Shown here one piece after another: positions 51,784 through 64,000 of a stretch of DNA of 64,000 bases (positions are counted from its first letter, which is position 1; every line of letters begins with the position of its first letter). The DNA is taken from contig NZ_CP149514.1 in assembly GCF_045291545.1 (NCBI RefSeq), forward strand, positions 1,984,001-2,048,000. The letters run 5' to 3'. Source of the stretch: Gallaecimonas sp045291545 (GTDB taxonomy: Bacteria > Pseudomonadota > Gammaproteobacteria > Enterobacterales > Gallaecimonadaceae). The translations under genes were made by a program, and so were the position numbers. A model generated the notes under the pieces. The model ran no database searches. It saw only the letters and a list, made by a program, of their open reading frames with translations, and was not told where the DNA came from.

Positions 51784-54075
51784 GTGAAATGGCGGCTTAG
51801 CGCACTTTTTATTGTACTGGTTTTACTGGCTCCTGTAGCCGTGCTGTATAGCGGTACTGCCAAATTGGAAGGCAACACTCAGCTCAAGGGCCTTAACAAG
51901 GCCGTAGTTGTTGATCGTGACAACCGTGGCGTACCCCGTATCAAGGCGGATAATAACCTCGACTTGGCACGGGCACTGGGTTACCTGCATGCCCAGGAGC
52001 GGTTTTTTCAGATGGACTTGCTGCGCCGCTCCGCTGCCGGAGAACTGGCGGAACTGGTCGGTGACAAAGCCCTGCCCTATGACCGCAACATTCGCCGCCA
52101 CCGTTTTCGCGCCCGGGCGGAAGCGGCGCTGGCCAGTATGAACGCCGAAGACAGCGCCATTTTGCAGGCCTACACCCAGGGCGTGAATGCCGGCCTCAAA
52201 GCCTTGCATAGCCGCCCCTGGGAATATTGGCTGTTGCGTCAGCAACCCCGCCCCTGGCAACCGGCGGATTCATTGCTGGTGATCGACGCTATGTATCTGG
52301 ATCTGCAAGGCGATATCGGCCAGCGGGAATGGAGCCTGGCAGCCTTGGCCCAGCGCCTGAGTCCGGCTCAGCAACAGTTCTGGTTCCCCTTCGGGGGCAG
52401 CCTGGATGCGGCCCTGGACGATACCTTCCCAACGCCACAACAGCCGCCAGCGCAGCCGCTGCCAAACCTCGATATCGCCAGCCAGCCGGCGCCACCACTG
52501 AACCCCGGCTCCAATGCCTGGGCCGTGGCGGGCCGCTTTACCCAGGACGGCGCCGCCATGCTGGCCTCCGACATGCACTTAACCCTGCGGGTACCCAATA
52601 TCTGGTATCGCGCCGCGGCCCGTATCAAGGAACATTTCTGGGTTGGCCTGACGCTACCCGGTGCACCGGCGCTGGTGGTGGGCAGTAATGGCCATATCGC
52701 CTGGGGCTTTACCAACAGCTATGGTGATTTTTCCGATCTGGCGGTGATCACCCCGGTCGGCAAAGACCGCTACCAAACCCCTCAAGGGCCGCAACCCTAC
52801 CAGATCCATAAAGAAGTCATTCGCTCGGCCAGTGGCCACAGTGAAACCCTGACCATCAAAGACACACGCTGGGGGCCGATAATGGGCACCCTGCCCGACG
52901 GCCGCCCCTACGCCCAGTTATGGGAAGCCCACCGCCCGGACGCCGTGAATATGCGGCTAAGAAAACTGGTGGACTGCCCGGATGTCAGCTGCGCCCTGAC
53001 CCTGGCGCCAACCTTGGGTATTCCCACCCAAAACATGGTGGTGGTGGATACCCGTGGCAACATCGCCTGGACCTTGGCCGGCCCCATTCCCGAACGCCTG
53101 GGTTATGAAGGTCTAGCCCCGGTTGATTTGAGTAATGGTGAACATGTTTGGCATGACCGCTTGCCCGCCAGCGCCTACCCACGGCGCATTAACCCCACCG
53201 GCGGCCGGATCTGGAGTGCTAACCAGCGCATGCTCGGTGGCGCCGAACTGGATCGCATCGGCGATGGTGGCTACGCCCTGGGAGAACGGGCTGGGCGCAT
53301 CCGCGATGTGCTGCGCAGTAAAGACCGCTGGCAGGAAAAAGGCTTTTTTGCCCTGCAGATGGACAACCGCGTACCTCTTTATGATTTCTGGCAACAACAG
53401 TTGTTACAGGCCCTAAAAGGCCTGCCGCCATCACCGGAAATGGTCAAGGCCACGCGTCTGGTCGCTAATTGGGATGGTCAGGCTGACGCCGCCTCGCAAG
53501 GTTTCTGGCTGATAGAGCAATACCGCCAGCAACTGCTGAGCCATTTGTTTGCACCTTTTTATGCACTGCAAAAAACACTGCCCGGCTTTCGCGTTCATGG
53601 TATTTCCAGCCAATGGGAATACCCGCTGCGCACCCTGGTTACCAGCCAGCCGGCAGCTTATCTGCCAACCGGCTTTGAAAGCTGGTCGGCGCTACTGCAA
53701 GAAACAGCAGCCCGCTTGGTAGCAGACACCGCGCGTGCCGATTGGCCAAGCTGGGGGCAGCAGCATCTGAGCCACATTCGCCACCCACTGTCTGCCGCCC
53801 TGCCCGATTGGCTGGGCAAGCTGATTGATGCGCCGGTGGTGCCGCAATCAGGTAATGCCTTTGCCGTGCACGTTACCGGTACCGCCTTTGGCGCCTCCGA
53901 GCGGCTGGTAGTCACTCCCGGCCAGGAAGACCGGGGCATTTTAGTAATGCCGGGTGGTCAGAGTGACAATCCACTCAGCCCCTATTACCTGGACGGCCAG
54001 AGCGACTGGCAACAAGGTAAACCGGAGCCGCTGATGCCCCAGGAAAGCCGCTGGCAGCTGACCCTGACACCCTAA
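51784..54075 (+). CDS. Penicillin acylase family protein
   Basis: The 763-residue periplasmic Ntn-hydrolase precursor has an N-terminal hydrophobic signal (LSALFIVLVLLAPVAVLYSGTA), an alpha-chain domain with the VDRDNRGVPRIKADNNLDLARALGYLHAQERFFQMDLLRR block, and the self-cleavage site NPGSNAWAV where Ser243 becomes the N-terminal nucleophile of the beta chain. ASDMHL follows at the usual place. Family members hydrolyse penicillin G or acyl-homoserine lactones (quorum quenching); the natural substrate is not decided. The GTG at 51784 has AAGGA upstream. Confidence 0.9.
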   Translation: MKWRLSALFIVLVLLAPVAVLYSGTAKLEGNTQLKGLNKAVVVDRDNRGVPRIKADNNLDLARALGYLHAQERFFQMDLLRRSAAGELAELVGDKALPYDRNIRRHRFRARAEAALASMNAEDSAILQAYTQGVNAGLKALHSRPWEYWLLRQQPRPWQPADSLLVIDAMYLDLQGDIGQREWSLAALAQRLSPAQQQFWFPFGGSLDAALDDTFPTPQQPPAQPLPNLDIASQPAPPLNPGSNAWAVAGRFTQDGAAMLASDMHLTLRVPNIWYRAAARIKEHFWVGLTLPGAPALVVGSNGHIAWGFTNSYGDFSDLAVITPVGKDRYQTPQGPQPYQIHKEVIRSASGHSETLTIKDTRWGPIMGTLPDGRPYAQLWEAHRPDAVNMRLRKLVDCPDVSCALTLAPTLGIPTQNMVVVDTRGNIAWTLAGPIPERLGYEGLAPVDLSNGEHVWHDRLPASAYPRRINPTGGRIWSANQRMLGGAELDRIGDGGYALGERAGRIRDVLRSKDRWQEKGFFALQMDNRVPLYDFWQQQLLQALKGLPPSPEMVKATRLVANWDGQADAASQGFWLIEQYRQQLLSHLFAPFYALQKTLPGFRVHGISSQWEYPLRTLVTSQPAAYLPTGFESWSALLQETAARLVADTARADWPSWGQQHLSHIRHPLSAALPDWLGKLIDAPVVPQSGNAFAVHVTGTAFGASERLVVTPGQEDRGILVMPGGQSDNPLSPYYLDGQSDWQQGKPEPLMPQESRWQLTLTP

Positions 54076-54295
54076 CCGGCACCTGTTACCTGCGCGGCTG
54101 GCGCAGGTAACAAAGGGTTATCGCCAACACTCAGCGGCGTGCCGTTGGTGTACTGAGCACTACCGTTCGTATCGGGATGGGCAGCACGTTAACCGCAAGG
54201 AAAATGGCGGCACTTACCGCCTGCCGGCGGCGTAGCTGGACGCATCTTTGCCCTTGCCTTAGCATGACCGGCAACGCTTTATTGAAATAACCACC

Positions 54296-54661
54296 ATGAC
54301 CTACGAAGAAAAATACCAAGCGGCACTGGCTGAACTGGCCGCCGCCGGCTTCAAGCCCAAGCAAACTCACCCGCCATTGCTGCGTTTATTGCACCGTTTG
54401 GGCATGAAAACGCGACCACCGCTTTACAACAGTTTTTGGCAGAACACCGTGCTGCTGGGCGGTTATTTCGGCTTGTTGTGGGGCATTTTGATGTACGCGC
54501 TGATCTGGCGTAGTAACGGCGTTGGCCTGCTCGGCGCCATTATGGCCAGCCTGCTGGCAGGGCTGTTATTTGGCATGGCCATGGCCGGGTTCTACCGCTA
54601 TAGCGCCAAAAAGCGCGGCCTGACACCCTGGCAGGCGTTAGGCAAAAAAGACCAACAATAA
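54296..54661 (+). CDS. DUF6404 family membrane protein
   Basis: The 121-residue protein has a charged N terminus (YEEKYQAALAELAAAGF, then PPLLRLLHRLGMKTRPPLYNSFWQN) and two membrane helices (GYFGLLWGILMYALIWR and LGAIMASLLAGLLFGMAMAGFY). The pattern fits DUF6404 by memory. Function is unknown. It ends at a shared terminator with purL. The 220 bases before it hold nothing recognisable. Confidence 0.65.
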   Translation: MTYEEKYQAALAELAAAGFKPKQTHPPLLRLLHRLGMKTRPPLYNSFWQNTVLLGGYFGLLWGILMYALIWRSNGVGLLGAIMASLLAGLLFGMAMAGFYRYSAKKRGLTPWQALGKKDQQ

Positions 54662-54689
54662 AAAAGCCCCGCAACAGCGGGGCTTTTTA

Positions 54690-54690
<1 letters not shown>
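54661..54690. terminator. Bidirectional terminator between DUF6404 and purL
   Basis: Perfect arms AAAAAGCCCCGC / GCGGGGCTTTTT around AACA, with AT-rich flanks on both sides and the two stop codons at its edges. Confidence 0.9.
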
Positions 54691-58568
<3,878 letters not shown>

Positions 58569-58606
58569 GGATCACCTGGCAAAACGAGGGAATTCTCGGG
58601 GCCGGG

Positions 58607-58630
58607 ATTATAGAGGAAAAACGTTTGCTT
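58607..58630 (-). promoter_or_regulatory. purL promoter with PurR-like operator
   Basis: On the minus strand a perfect -10 TATAAT (58607-58612) lies 39 bases before the purL start. Immediately upstream is AAGCAAACGTTTTTCC (58615-58630), which matches ten of the twelve informative bases of the PurR box (consensus ACGCAAACGTTTGCGT). The operator overlaps the -35/-10 spacer, a repressing position. The -35 is weak. Confidence 0.55.
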
Positions 58631-58691
58631 TCCCATCGAGACAAGGGTCGAATTTCGTGCTTTTACTAACATCTGTTATAAACGCCAGCAG

Positions 58692-60140
58692 ATGATCATG
58701 AACTCCAGATTCAAGCGAGGCCTCTGGCCAATCATGCTGCTCATCCTGGTCGCTTGCCAGGATCAGACGCCGCGGGCGCCGGAAGAGAGCAACCAACTGG
58801 AACGCATCCTCAGCCGTGGCGAGCTGCGGGTCGGCACCCGTTATTCTGACACCACCTATTATGAAGGGGCCAACGGCCCGGCCGGCCTGGATTATGAACT
58901 GGCGGCCATGTTTGCCGATTATCTCGGCGTCAAACTGGTGATCAAACCCAGCTATTCGCTGGCCGAGCTGTTCCCGAAACTGGAGCAGGGCCAGTACGAT
59001 CTATTAGCCGCCGGCCTGACCGTGACCCCGGAACGGCGCAAGCATTTTCGTTTTTCCCCGGCTTACGAGGCGGTCAGCCAAAAGCTGGTGTATAAACGTG
59101 GCAACCCCCGCCCCCGTGACTTTGACGACCTGCACGGCAGCCTGATGGTCATGGCCTTTTCCGCCCATGCCGAGCAACTGGCCAAGGCCGCCAAAAAGCA
59201 CCCGGACTTAAAGTGGACCGAAACCTCCGACATGGACTCGGACGAACTTTTGCAGCAGGTGCTGGCCGGTAACCTCAACTACACCATTGCCGACTCCAAT
59301 AACCTGGCGCTGAACCGGCGTTTTTACCCGGATCTGATGGTTGGCTTCACTGTGGCTCAGGAGCAGCCGGTCGCCTGGGCCTTTGCCAAAACCAACGATG
59401 ACAGCCTTTACGCGGCGCTTATTGAGTTTTTCGGGGAAATGGCCAAAGAAGGGGTCATAGCCCGGTTGGAAGAAAAATACTTCGGCCACGTACGTACCTT
59501 CGATTATGTCGACACCCGTTCATTCATCCGTGCCGCCGACCACAAACTGGCGCGCTACCGTCAGGATTTTAAAAAGTACTCTGGAAGCTTTGACTGGCGG
59601 CTGCTGGCCGCCATGAGCTACCAGGAGTCACACTGGAATCCCAGTGCCACCTCCGTTACCGGCGTACGCGGGCTGATGATGCTGACGTTGGATACCGCTG
59701 ACTATCTGGGCATTGATAACCGCCTGGACCCGAAACAGGCCATTCGTGGCGGCGCTGCTTACCTGCATATTCTTTATGACCGATTGCCAGACAGCATTCC
59801 CGACGATGAACGCATCTGGTTCGCCATGGCCGCCTATAACGTTGGCGAGGGCCATGTACTGGATGCCCGGCGCATTACCCAGTCTCGTGGTGGTGACCCT
59901 AACGCCTGGGCCGATGTGAAAGAAAACCTGCCGCTGTTACGTAAAAAGGCCTGGTACAGCAAAACCCGCCACGGCTATGCCCGCGGCGATGAGCCGGTCA
60001 AATATGTGGATAACATCCGCCGTTACTATGAAACCCTGGTCTGGCTTGACCAGCAGCGTAGCGAGCAGCAAAACAAGGAACAGCAACAAGTGGCGCAGCA
60101 GGACGACCAGCCAGACGACAAGGTAGCGCCGGATGAATGA
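58692..60140 (+). CDS. mltF: Membrane-bound lytic murein transglycosylase F
   Basis: MltF cleaves peptidoglycan with anhydro-muramyl product. The 482-residue lipoprotein-like precursor has an N-terminal hydrophobic segment ending LVACQ (Cys lipobox), a periplasmic-binding-like domain (RGELRVGTRYSDTTYYEGANGPAGLDYELA), then the SLT domain with catalytic Glu312 (YQESHWNPSATS) and GVRGLMMLT, NVGEGH. A Gln/Glu-rich tail (QQNKEQQQVAQQDDQPDDK) follows. The start is the ATG at 58692 or 58698; no good Shine-Dalgarno. Divergent from purL and followed by tadA, as in E. coli. Confidence 0.95.
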   Translation: MIMNSRFKRGLWPIMLLILVACQDQTPRAPEESNQLERILSRGELRVGTRYSDTTYYEGANGPAGLDYELAAMFADYLGVKLVIKPSYSLAELFPKLEQGQYDLLAAGLTVTPERRKHFRFSPAYEAVSQKLVYKRGNPRPRDFDDLHGSLMVMAFSAHAEQLAKAAKKHPDLKWTETSDMDSDELLQQVLAGNLNYTIADSNNLALNRRFYPDLMVGFTVAQEQPVAWAFAKTNDDSLYAALIEFFGEMAKEGVIARLEEKYFGHVRTFDYVDTRSFIRAADHKLARYRQDFKKYSGSFDWRLLAAMSYQESHWNPSATSVTGVRGLMMLTLDTADYLGIDNRLDPKQAIRGGAAYLHILYDRLPDSIPDDERIWFAMAAYNVGEGHVLDARRITQSRGGDPNAWADVKENLPLLRKKAWYSKTRHGYARGDEPVKYVDNIRRYYETLVWLDQQRSEQQNKEQQQVAQQDDQPDDKVAPDE

Positions 60141-60202
60141 GATAAAATCGTCATAAAGTGGGGCTAGGCTGGCAGCGAATAGCCTTTGAAGAAGGAGCTG
60201 CA

Positions 60203-60349
60203 ATGAAAAAGCGCACCAACAACACTGCGGCGGCAAACCGTGGTCACGACTGGCGCCGCCACCTGCAACGCAAGCGCCACCACCGGCGCAATTTACACCG
60301 TGCCCGGGTATATGCCTTGATTCAGGATCAATCCGGCGAAGGTGTCTGA
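60203..60349 (+). CDS. Small basic protein (48 aa), unknown
   Basis: I do not recognise the family. The product, MKKRTNNTAAANRGHDWRRHLQ followed by RKRHHRRNLHRARVYALIQDQSGEGV, has about a dozen arginines and several histidines, suggesting nucleic-acid binding. AAGGAG lies 6 bases before the ATG, a strong ribosome binding site. It sits between mltF and convergent tadA, whose 3' end it overlaps by 22 bases. It could also be a spurious frame, but the ribosome binding site argues for translation. Confidence 0.5.
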   Translation: MKKRTNNTAAANRGHDWRRHLQRKRHHRRNLHRARVYALIQDQSGEGV

Positions 60350-60837
60350 GCAGCTTTCTGGGCCTTTTTTTCTGCCCGGCGCTGTTGGAAGAAGGCGCTA
60401 AGGCGCTGCCCACACTCATCACCCAAGATCCCACCAAGCACCGCCAGCTGGTGATTCAACTGCGGGTGGCGGGTAATGTCCATCACCGAACCGGCGGCAC
60501 CGGTTTTGGCATCAAAGGCACCAAACACCAAACGCCGTACCCGGCCATGCACCATGGCGCCGGCACACATCGCGCAGGGTTCAAGAGTGACATACAATGT
60601 AGTATCCAGTAGCCGGTAATTGCCAAGCTTGGCGCCCGCAGCGCGCAGGGCCAGCATTTCTGCATGGGCACTGGGGTCATTGCGGGTGATCACCTGATTG
60701 AAGCCTTCCGCCACCAGTTGCTCATCCAGCACCACAACCGCCCCCACAGGCACTTCGCCAGCCGCAGCCGCCTGCTCGGCCAATGCCATGGCCTGGCGCA
60801 TCCAGTAATGGTCTCGAGATTGTTCAGACGTATTCAT
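60328..60837 (-). CDS. tadA: tRNA-specific adenosine deaminase TadA
   Basis: TadA deaminates A34 of tRNA-Arg(ACG) to inosine and is essential in enterics. The 169-residue protein has the zinc-binding HAE (His58, Glu60) and PCAMC (Cys88, Cys91) motifs, with the family block EVPVGAVVV and GAFDAKTGAAGS. Length agrees with E. coli TadA (167). I place the start at the ATG at 60837 because the family N terminus begins there; the frame opens at a TTG three codons earlier. A basic/glutamine C-terminal tail follows. Confidence 0.95.
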   Translation of the reverse strand: MNTSEQSRDHYWMRQAMALAEQAAAAGEVPVGAVVVLDEQLVAEGFNQVITRNDPSAHAEMLALRAAGAKLGNYRLLDTTLYVTLEPCAMCAGAMVHGRVRRLVFGAFDAKTGAAGSVMDITRHPQLNHQLAVLGGILGDECGQRLSAFFQQRRAEKKAQKAAQTPSPD

Positions 60838-60944
60838 CACCGGCAATTATACTGATGGACGCCCGCTGCTGACCAGCAGTTGACGCCGACAGCAAGATTG
60901 GGTGAACTGCATTTAATAACCGCACTGACGAAGGAAACGACAAC

Positions 60945-61775
60945 ATGATAACTCTGCAAGACGCGGACAAATACGCGGACCGCGCCATTGAGCTGGTCAT
61001 AGCCTACGCCCCCAAGGTGGTGCTGGCCATTATTGTACTGCTGGTTGGCCTGTGGCTGATCCGCGGCGTTACCAAGCTCATGGACAAGGCCCTGGAAAAA
61101 CGCGGTGTGGAAATCACCTTGCGCCATTTTCTGTGCAGCATGAGCGGCATCAGCCTGAAAGTGCTGCTATTGATTTCCGTAGCATCGCTGGTGGGTATTG
61201 CCACCACCTCTTTCGTTGCGGTAGTCGGTGCCGCCGGCCTGGCCATTGGCCTGGCATTGCAAGGCAGCCTGGCAAACTTCGCCGGGGGTGTGCTGATTTT
61301 GCTGTTCCGCCCCTTCAAGGTGGGAGACTTCATTGAAGGCGCCGGTCATTCCGGCACCGTCAAGGAAATTCAGATCTTCAACACCATCATGACCACGCCG
61401 GACAACAAGCGGGTGATCATCCCTAACGCCAAGCTGTCCAACGAGAGCCTGACCAACTACAGCGCTGAAGCTACCCGCCGGGTCGACTTTGTGTTTGGTG
61501 TTGGCTACGGCTCGGACATTGATACCGTCAAGAGCACCTTGCGCGAAGTGCTGGCCGCCGATGAGCGTATTCTCAGCGAACCGGCACCCATGGTGGTGCT
61601 GTCGGCGCTGGCTGACAGCTCGGTGAACTTTACCGTGCGGGCCTGGGTCAATGCCGCCGATTACTGGCCGGTATTCTTTGATACCCAGGAAAAGGTGAAA
61701 AAGCTGTTCGATACCAAAGGTATCGAAATCCCTTTCCCACAACGGGATGTGCATTTATACAACCACAACGACTGA
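60945..61775 (+). CDS. mscS: Small-conductance mechanosensitive channel MscS
   Basis: The 276-residue inner-membrane channel opens on osmotic downshock. It has three N-terminal helices with the pore helix TM3 (VGAAGLAIGLALQGSLANFAGGVLILLFRPFKVGD) followed by the beta and alpha/beta cytoplasmic domains (TIMTTPDNKRVIIPN, PMVVLSALADSSVNF). Length is close to E. coli MscS (286). AAGGA precedes the start. A terminator follows. Confidence 0.95.
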   Translation: MITLQDADKYADRAIELVIAYAPKVVLAIIVLLVGLWLIRGVTKLMDKALEKRGVEITLRHFLCSMSGISLKVLLLISVASLVGIATTSFVAVVGAAGLAIGLALQGSLANFAGGVLILLFRPFKVGDFIEGAGHSGTVKEIQIFNTIMTTPDNKRVIIPNAKLSNESLTNYSAEATRRVDFVFGVGYGSDIDTVKSTLREVLAADERILSEPAPMVVLSALADSSVNFTVRAWVNAADYWPVFFDTQEKVKKLFDTKGIEIPFPQRDVHLYNHND

Positions 61776-61780
61776 CCCTG

Positions 61781-61804
61781 ACCCCGGCCATGCCGGGGTT
61801 TTTT
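61781..61804 (+). terminator. Terminator after mscS
   Basis: ACCCCGGC and GCCGGGGT around CAT, followed by a run of T. Confidence 0.85.
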
Positions 61805-61864
61805 ATTCAGGCCGGCGCGCCGCTGCGCTAGAATAGCGAGACGTTTTACCTGCCCGAGACTGCC

Positions 61865-62899
61865 ATGACTGACCGCCTGACCCTGACCCGCCCTGACGAC
61901 TGGCACCTGCACCTGCGTGACGGTGCCGTGCTGGCTGATACTGTTGCAGCCACCGCCCGGCAGATGGGCCGGGCGATCATCATGCCGAACCTGCAACCGC
62001 CGGTGGTCAACGCCGAACAGGCCGAGGCTTACCGCCAGCGTATTCTGGCGCAGCGGCCAGCGGCAACACACTTCCAGCCGCTGATGGTGTTGTACCTGAC
62101 GGATAACACTACCCCCGAGATGATCCACGCTGCCAAGGCCAGCGGCCAGGTGGTGGCAGTAAAGTTGTATCCGGCCGGCGCCACCACCAATTCCGACTCC
62201 GGTGTTACCGACCTGGGTAAGCTCGATGCGGTATGCAGCGCCCTGAGCGAGTGCAATATGCCGCTATTGGTCCATGGTGAAGTCACCCACAGTGATGTTG
62301 ATATTTTTGACCGCGAGAAAGCCTTTTTGGACACTGTGCTGGCACCGCTGGTGGCCCGCCACCCGCAACTTAAAGTGGTGGTAGAGCACATTACCACCCG
62401 TGATGCCGCCGAGTTTGTACAAAGCCATGGTGATAACGTCGGTGCCACCATTACCGTCCAGCACCTGGCCTATAACCGTAATCATATGCTGGTCGGTGGT
62501 ATCCGCCCGCACCTCTATTGCCTGCCCATATTGAAACGCAACCTGCACCAGCAGGCGCTGCAAGACGCTGTGGTATCCGGTTCACATAAATTTTTCCTCG
62601 GCACCGATTCAGCGCCCCATGCCCGCGGCGCCAAAGAAAGTGCCTGTGGCTGCGCCGGCTGTTTCAGTGCTTATGCCGCCATTGAGCTGTATGCAGAAAT
62701 TTTTGAGGACTTGGGCGTACTCGACAAACTGGAAGCCTTTGCCAGCTTTCACGGCGCCGACTTCTACGGCCTGCCCCGGAACCCTGACCAGATCACTCTG
62801 GAAAAAAACTCCTGGACTGCCCCTCAGACTCTGACCTTTGGCGACGACGTTATCGTACCGCTGCGCGCCGGTGAAACACTGCGCTGGAAACTGGTCTGA
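61865..62899 (+). CDS. pyrC: Dihydroorotase
   Basis: PyrC closes carbamoyl-aspartate to dihydroorotate in pyrimidine synthesis. The 344-residue enzyme shows the metal site DDWHLHLRDG (His14, His16), the carbamylated lysine region (VAVKLYPAG), and later His and Asp motifs (LVHGEVTH, VVVEHITT, GTDSAPH). Length matches E. coli (348). A CGTTTT half of a PurR-like box stands before the start (about 61841-61847), but the other half is not clear, so I do not call an operator. Confidence 0.95.
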   Translation: MTDRLTLTRPDDWHLHLRDGAVLADTVAATARQMGRAIIMPNLQPPVVNAEQAEAYRQRILAQRPAATHFQPLMVLYLTDNTTPEMIHAAKASGQVVAVKLYPAGATTNSDSGVTDLGKLDAVCSALSECNMPLLVHGEVTHSDVDIFDREKAFLDTVLAPLVARHPQLKVVVEHITTRDAAEFVQSHGDNVGATITVQHLAYNRNHMLVGGIRPHLYCLPILKRNLHQQALQDAVVSGSHKFFLGTDSAPHARGAKESACGCAGCFSAYAAIELYAEIFEDLGVLDKLEAFASFHGADFYGLPRNPDQITLEKNSWTAPQTLTFGDDVIVPLRAGETLRWKLV

Positions 62900-62990
62900 G
62901 TCACAGACTGGAGCAAATGCGATCTCCGGCCAATGGCATCACGCCATTGGCCTTGATATAACGGGGGGACTTTCTCTACAGGGACCGATC

Positions 62991-64000
62991 ATGATCCGTA
63001 TGCGACATTTGCTGTTGAGCCCCCTGCTGGCTCTGATGTTTGCCTCTGTTTTGCCCGTTCGGGCAGCCTCTTTGCCGCCGGTTGAAGCCCGCCATGGCAT
63101 GGTGGTATCGGCCCAGAAACTGGCCTCCGAAGCCGGCGTGAAAATTCTCAAAATGGGTGGTAATGCCGTTGATGCCGCCGTGGCTGTTGGCTATGCCCAG
63201 GCGGTGGTCAACCCCTGCTGTGGCAACATCGGCGGTGGTGGTTTTATGACCCTGCACCTGGCTGACGGTAGCGACCATTTTATCGACTTTCGGGAAATGG
63301 CCCCGGCCGCAGCCAGCGCCAAAATGTATCAGGATAAAAACGGTAACCTGATCCCCCACGCCAGCACTCTTGGCTGGGGCGCCGTAGGCGTGCCCGGCAC
63401 CGTAGCCGGTATGGAAATGGCCCTGAAAAAATACGGCTCCGGTAAGCTGACCCGGGCGCAGATCATGGCCCCGGCCATCAAACTGGCTCGCGACGGCTTT
63501 ATTCTGACCCGCGGCGACACTGACGTTATCGACACCAGCCTCGGCAAAATGCGCGGTGACGCCCAGGCAAAAAAAATCTTTTTGCGCCCGGACGGTTCAC
63601 CACTGCAACCCGGTGACCGACTGGTACAAAAAGCCCTGGCCAAGACCCTTGAAGCCATTGCCAAGCACGGCCCAGATGCCTTTTACAAAGGCCAGTTACC
63701 GAAAACCATCGCCGCGGCGGCCCAGGCCAACGGTGGCTACCTCAGCGCTAAAGACTTTGCCAATTACGTAGCCAAGGAACGTACCCCGGTGCGTTGCAGC
63801 TACCGGGGTTATGACTTTATTTCAGCACCACCGCCCAGCTCCGGCGGTATTACCATGTGCGAGATCCTCAACATTGTTGAGGGTTATGACCTCAAGTCCA
63901 TGGGCTACGGCTCTGCCGATGCGGTGCACTACACCGTTGAAGCCATGCGCCATGCCTATGTTGACCGCAACAGCCTGCTGGGTGACCCGGATTATGTACA
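62991..64000 (+). CDS. ggt: Gamma-glutamyltransferase, 5' part
   Basis: The enzyme transfers the gamma-glutamyl group of glutathione in the periplasm. Only the first 336 codons lie in the window. A signal peptide (cleavage near ASVLPVRAA, about residue 24) is followed by GMVVSAQKLASEAGVKILKMGGNAVDAAVAVGYAQAVVNP and GNIGGGGFM, and later the APPPSSGGIT segment, all typical of the alpha chain. The catalytic Thr that opens the beta chain lies beyond the end. The ATG at 62991 has AGGGA upstream; another ATG is at 63000. The gene is cut only by the window. Confidence 0.93.
   Translation, partial: MIRMRHLLLSPLLALMFASVLPVRAASLPPVEARHGMVVSAQKLASEAGVKILKMGGNAVDAAVAVGYAQAVVNPCCGNIGGGGFMTLHLADGSDHFIDFREMAPAAASAKMYQDKNGNLIPHASTLGWGAVGVPGTVAGMEMALKKYGSGKLTRAQIMAPAIKLARDGFILTRGDTDVIDTSLGKMRGDAQAKKIFLRPDGSPLQPGDRLVQKALAKTLEAIAKHGPDAFYKGQLPKTIAAAAQANGGYLSAKDFANYVAKERTPVRCSYRGYDFISAPPPSSGGITMCEILNIVEGYDLKSMGYGSADAVHYTVEAMRHAYVDRNSLLGDPDYV

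Overview
The window looks like the chromosome of a gammaproteobacterium of moderately high GC. The evidence is the order recN-bamE-rnfH-ratA-smpB, the purL-mltF-tadA neighbourhood, a tmRNA with the ANDENYALAA tag, and a short DAP-linked lipoprotein (Lpp type) beside an L,D-transpeptidase. Protein content suggests a marine or aquatic Aeromonas/Shewanella/Gallaecimonas-like lineage, but I cannot fix the genus from the sequence alone.

Layout. 1-2.8 kb: DNA repair and envelope/translation housekeeping genes (recN 3' part, bamE, rnfH, ratA, smpB). 2.8-8.3 kb: a DUF962 membrane protein, ferrous-iron uptake (feoA-feoB plus a small Cys-rich membrane protein), a CaCA cation antiporter, and an L,D-transpeptidase convergent with its likely substrate Lpp. 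8.4-13.8 kb: a four-gene heavy-metal RND efflux operon (TolC-like, adaptor, CzcA/CusA-type pump, DUF3240). 14-22.5 kb: an ArnT-like glycosyltransferase, a zinc-ribbon protein, a soluble double-PAS chemoreceptor, two LysR regulators with a TDT transporter and an MFS exporter, and dkgB. 22.6-28.1 kb: a complete oligopeptide ABC operon (oppABCDF). 28.2-32 kb: small stress and redox genes (two cupin proteins, LysR, YkgJ-type Cys cluster, HxlR regulator divergent from nfsB). 32.1-33.7 kb: a membrane chemoreceptor.

33.8-43.9 kb is the accessory part: visibly more AT-rich DNA with a 59-residue excisionase-type helix-turn-helix gene, a complete type I restriction-modification operon (hsdM-hsdS-hsdR) and a co-transcribed YgjP-type zinc metallopeptidase. 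It ends at ssrA (minus strand). Between the island and ssrA lie two 147-bp tandem repeats and a chain of perfect hairpins. Three exact copies of a 15-bp segment of the tmRNA 3' end occur here, an arrangement like the rtT repeats behind E. coli tyrT. This is the most unusual structure in the window.

44.3-51.7 kb: cytochrome c', a Fur-box-preceded TonB siderophore receptor, a cytochrome b561-type protein run together with a RegB/RegA-type redox two-component system, raiA behind a likely CRP site, and a GGDEF/EAL protein with a degenerate GGDEF motif. 51.7-64 kb: a penicillin-acylase family hydrolase, a DUF6404 protein, purL (PurR-like operator), mltF, a 48-residue basic peptide, tadA, mscS, pyrC, and the 5' part of ggt cut by the window end. 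Gene starts were moved to positions with better ribosome binding sites or family alignment where noted. All identifications come from reading the sequence; no database search was run.
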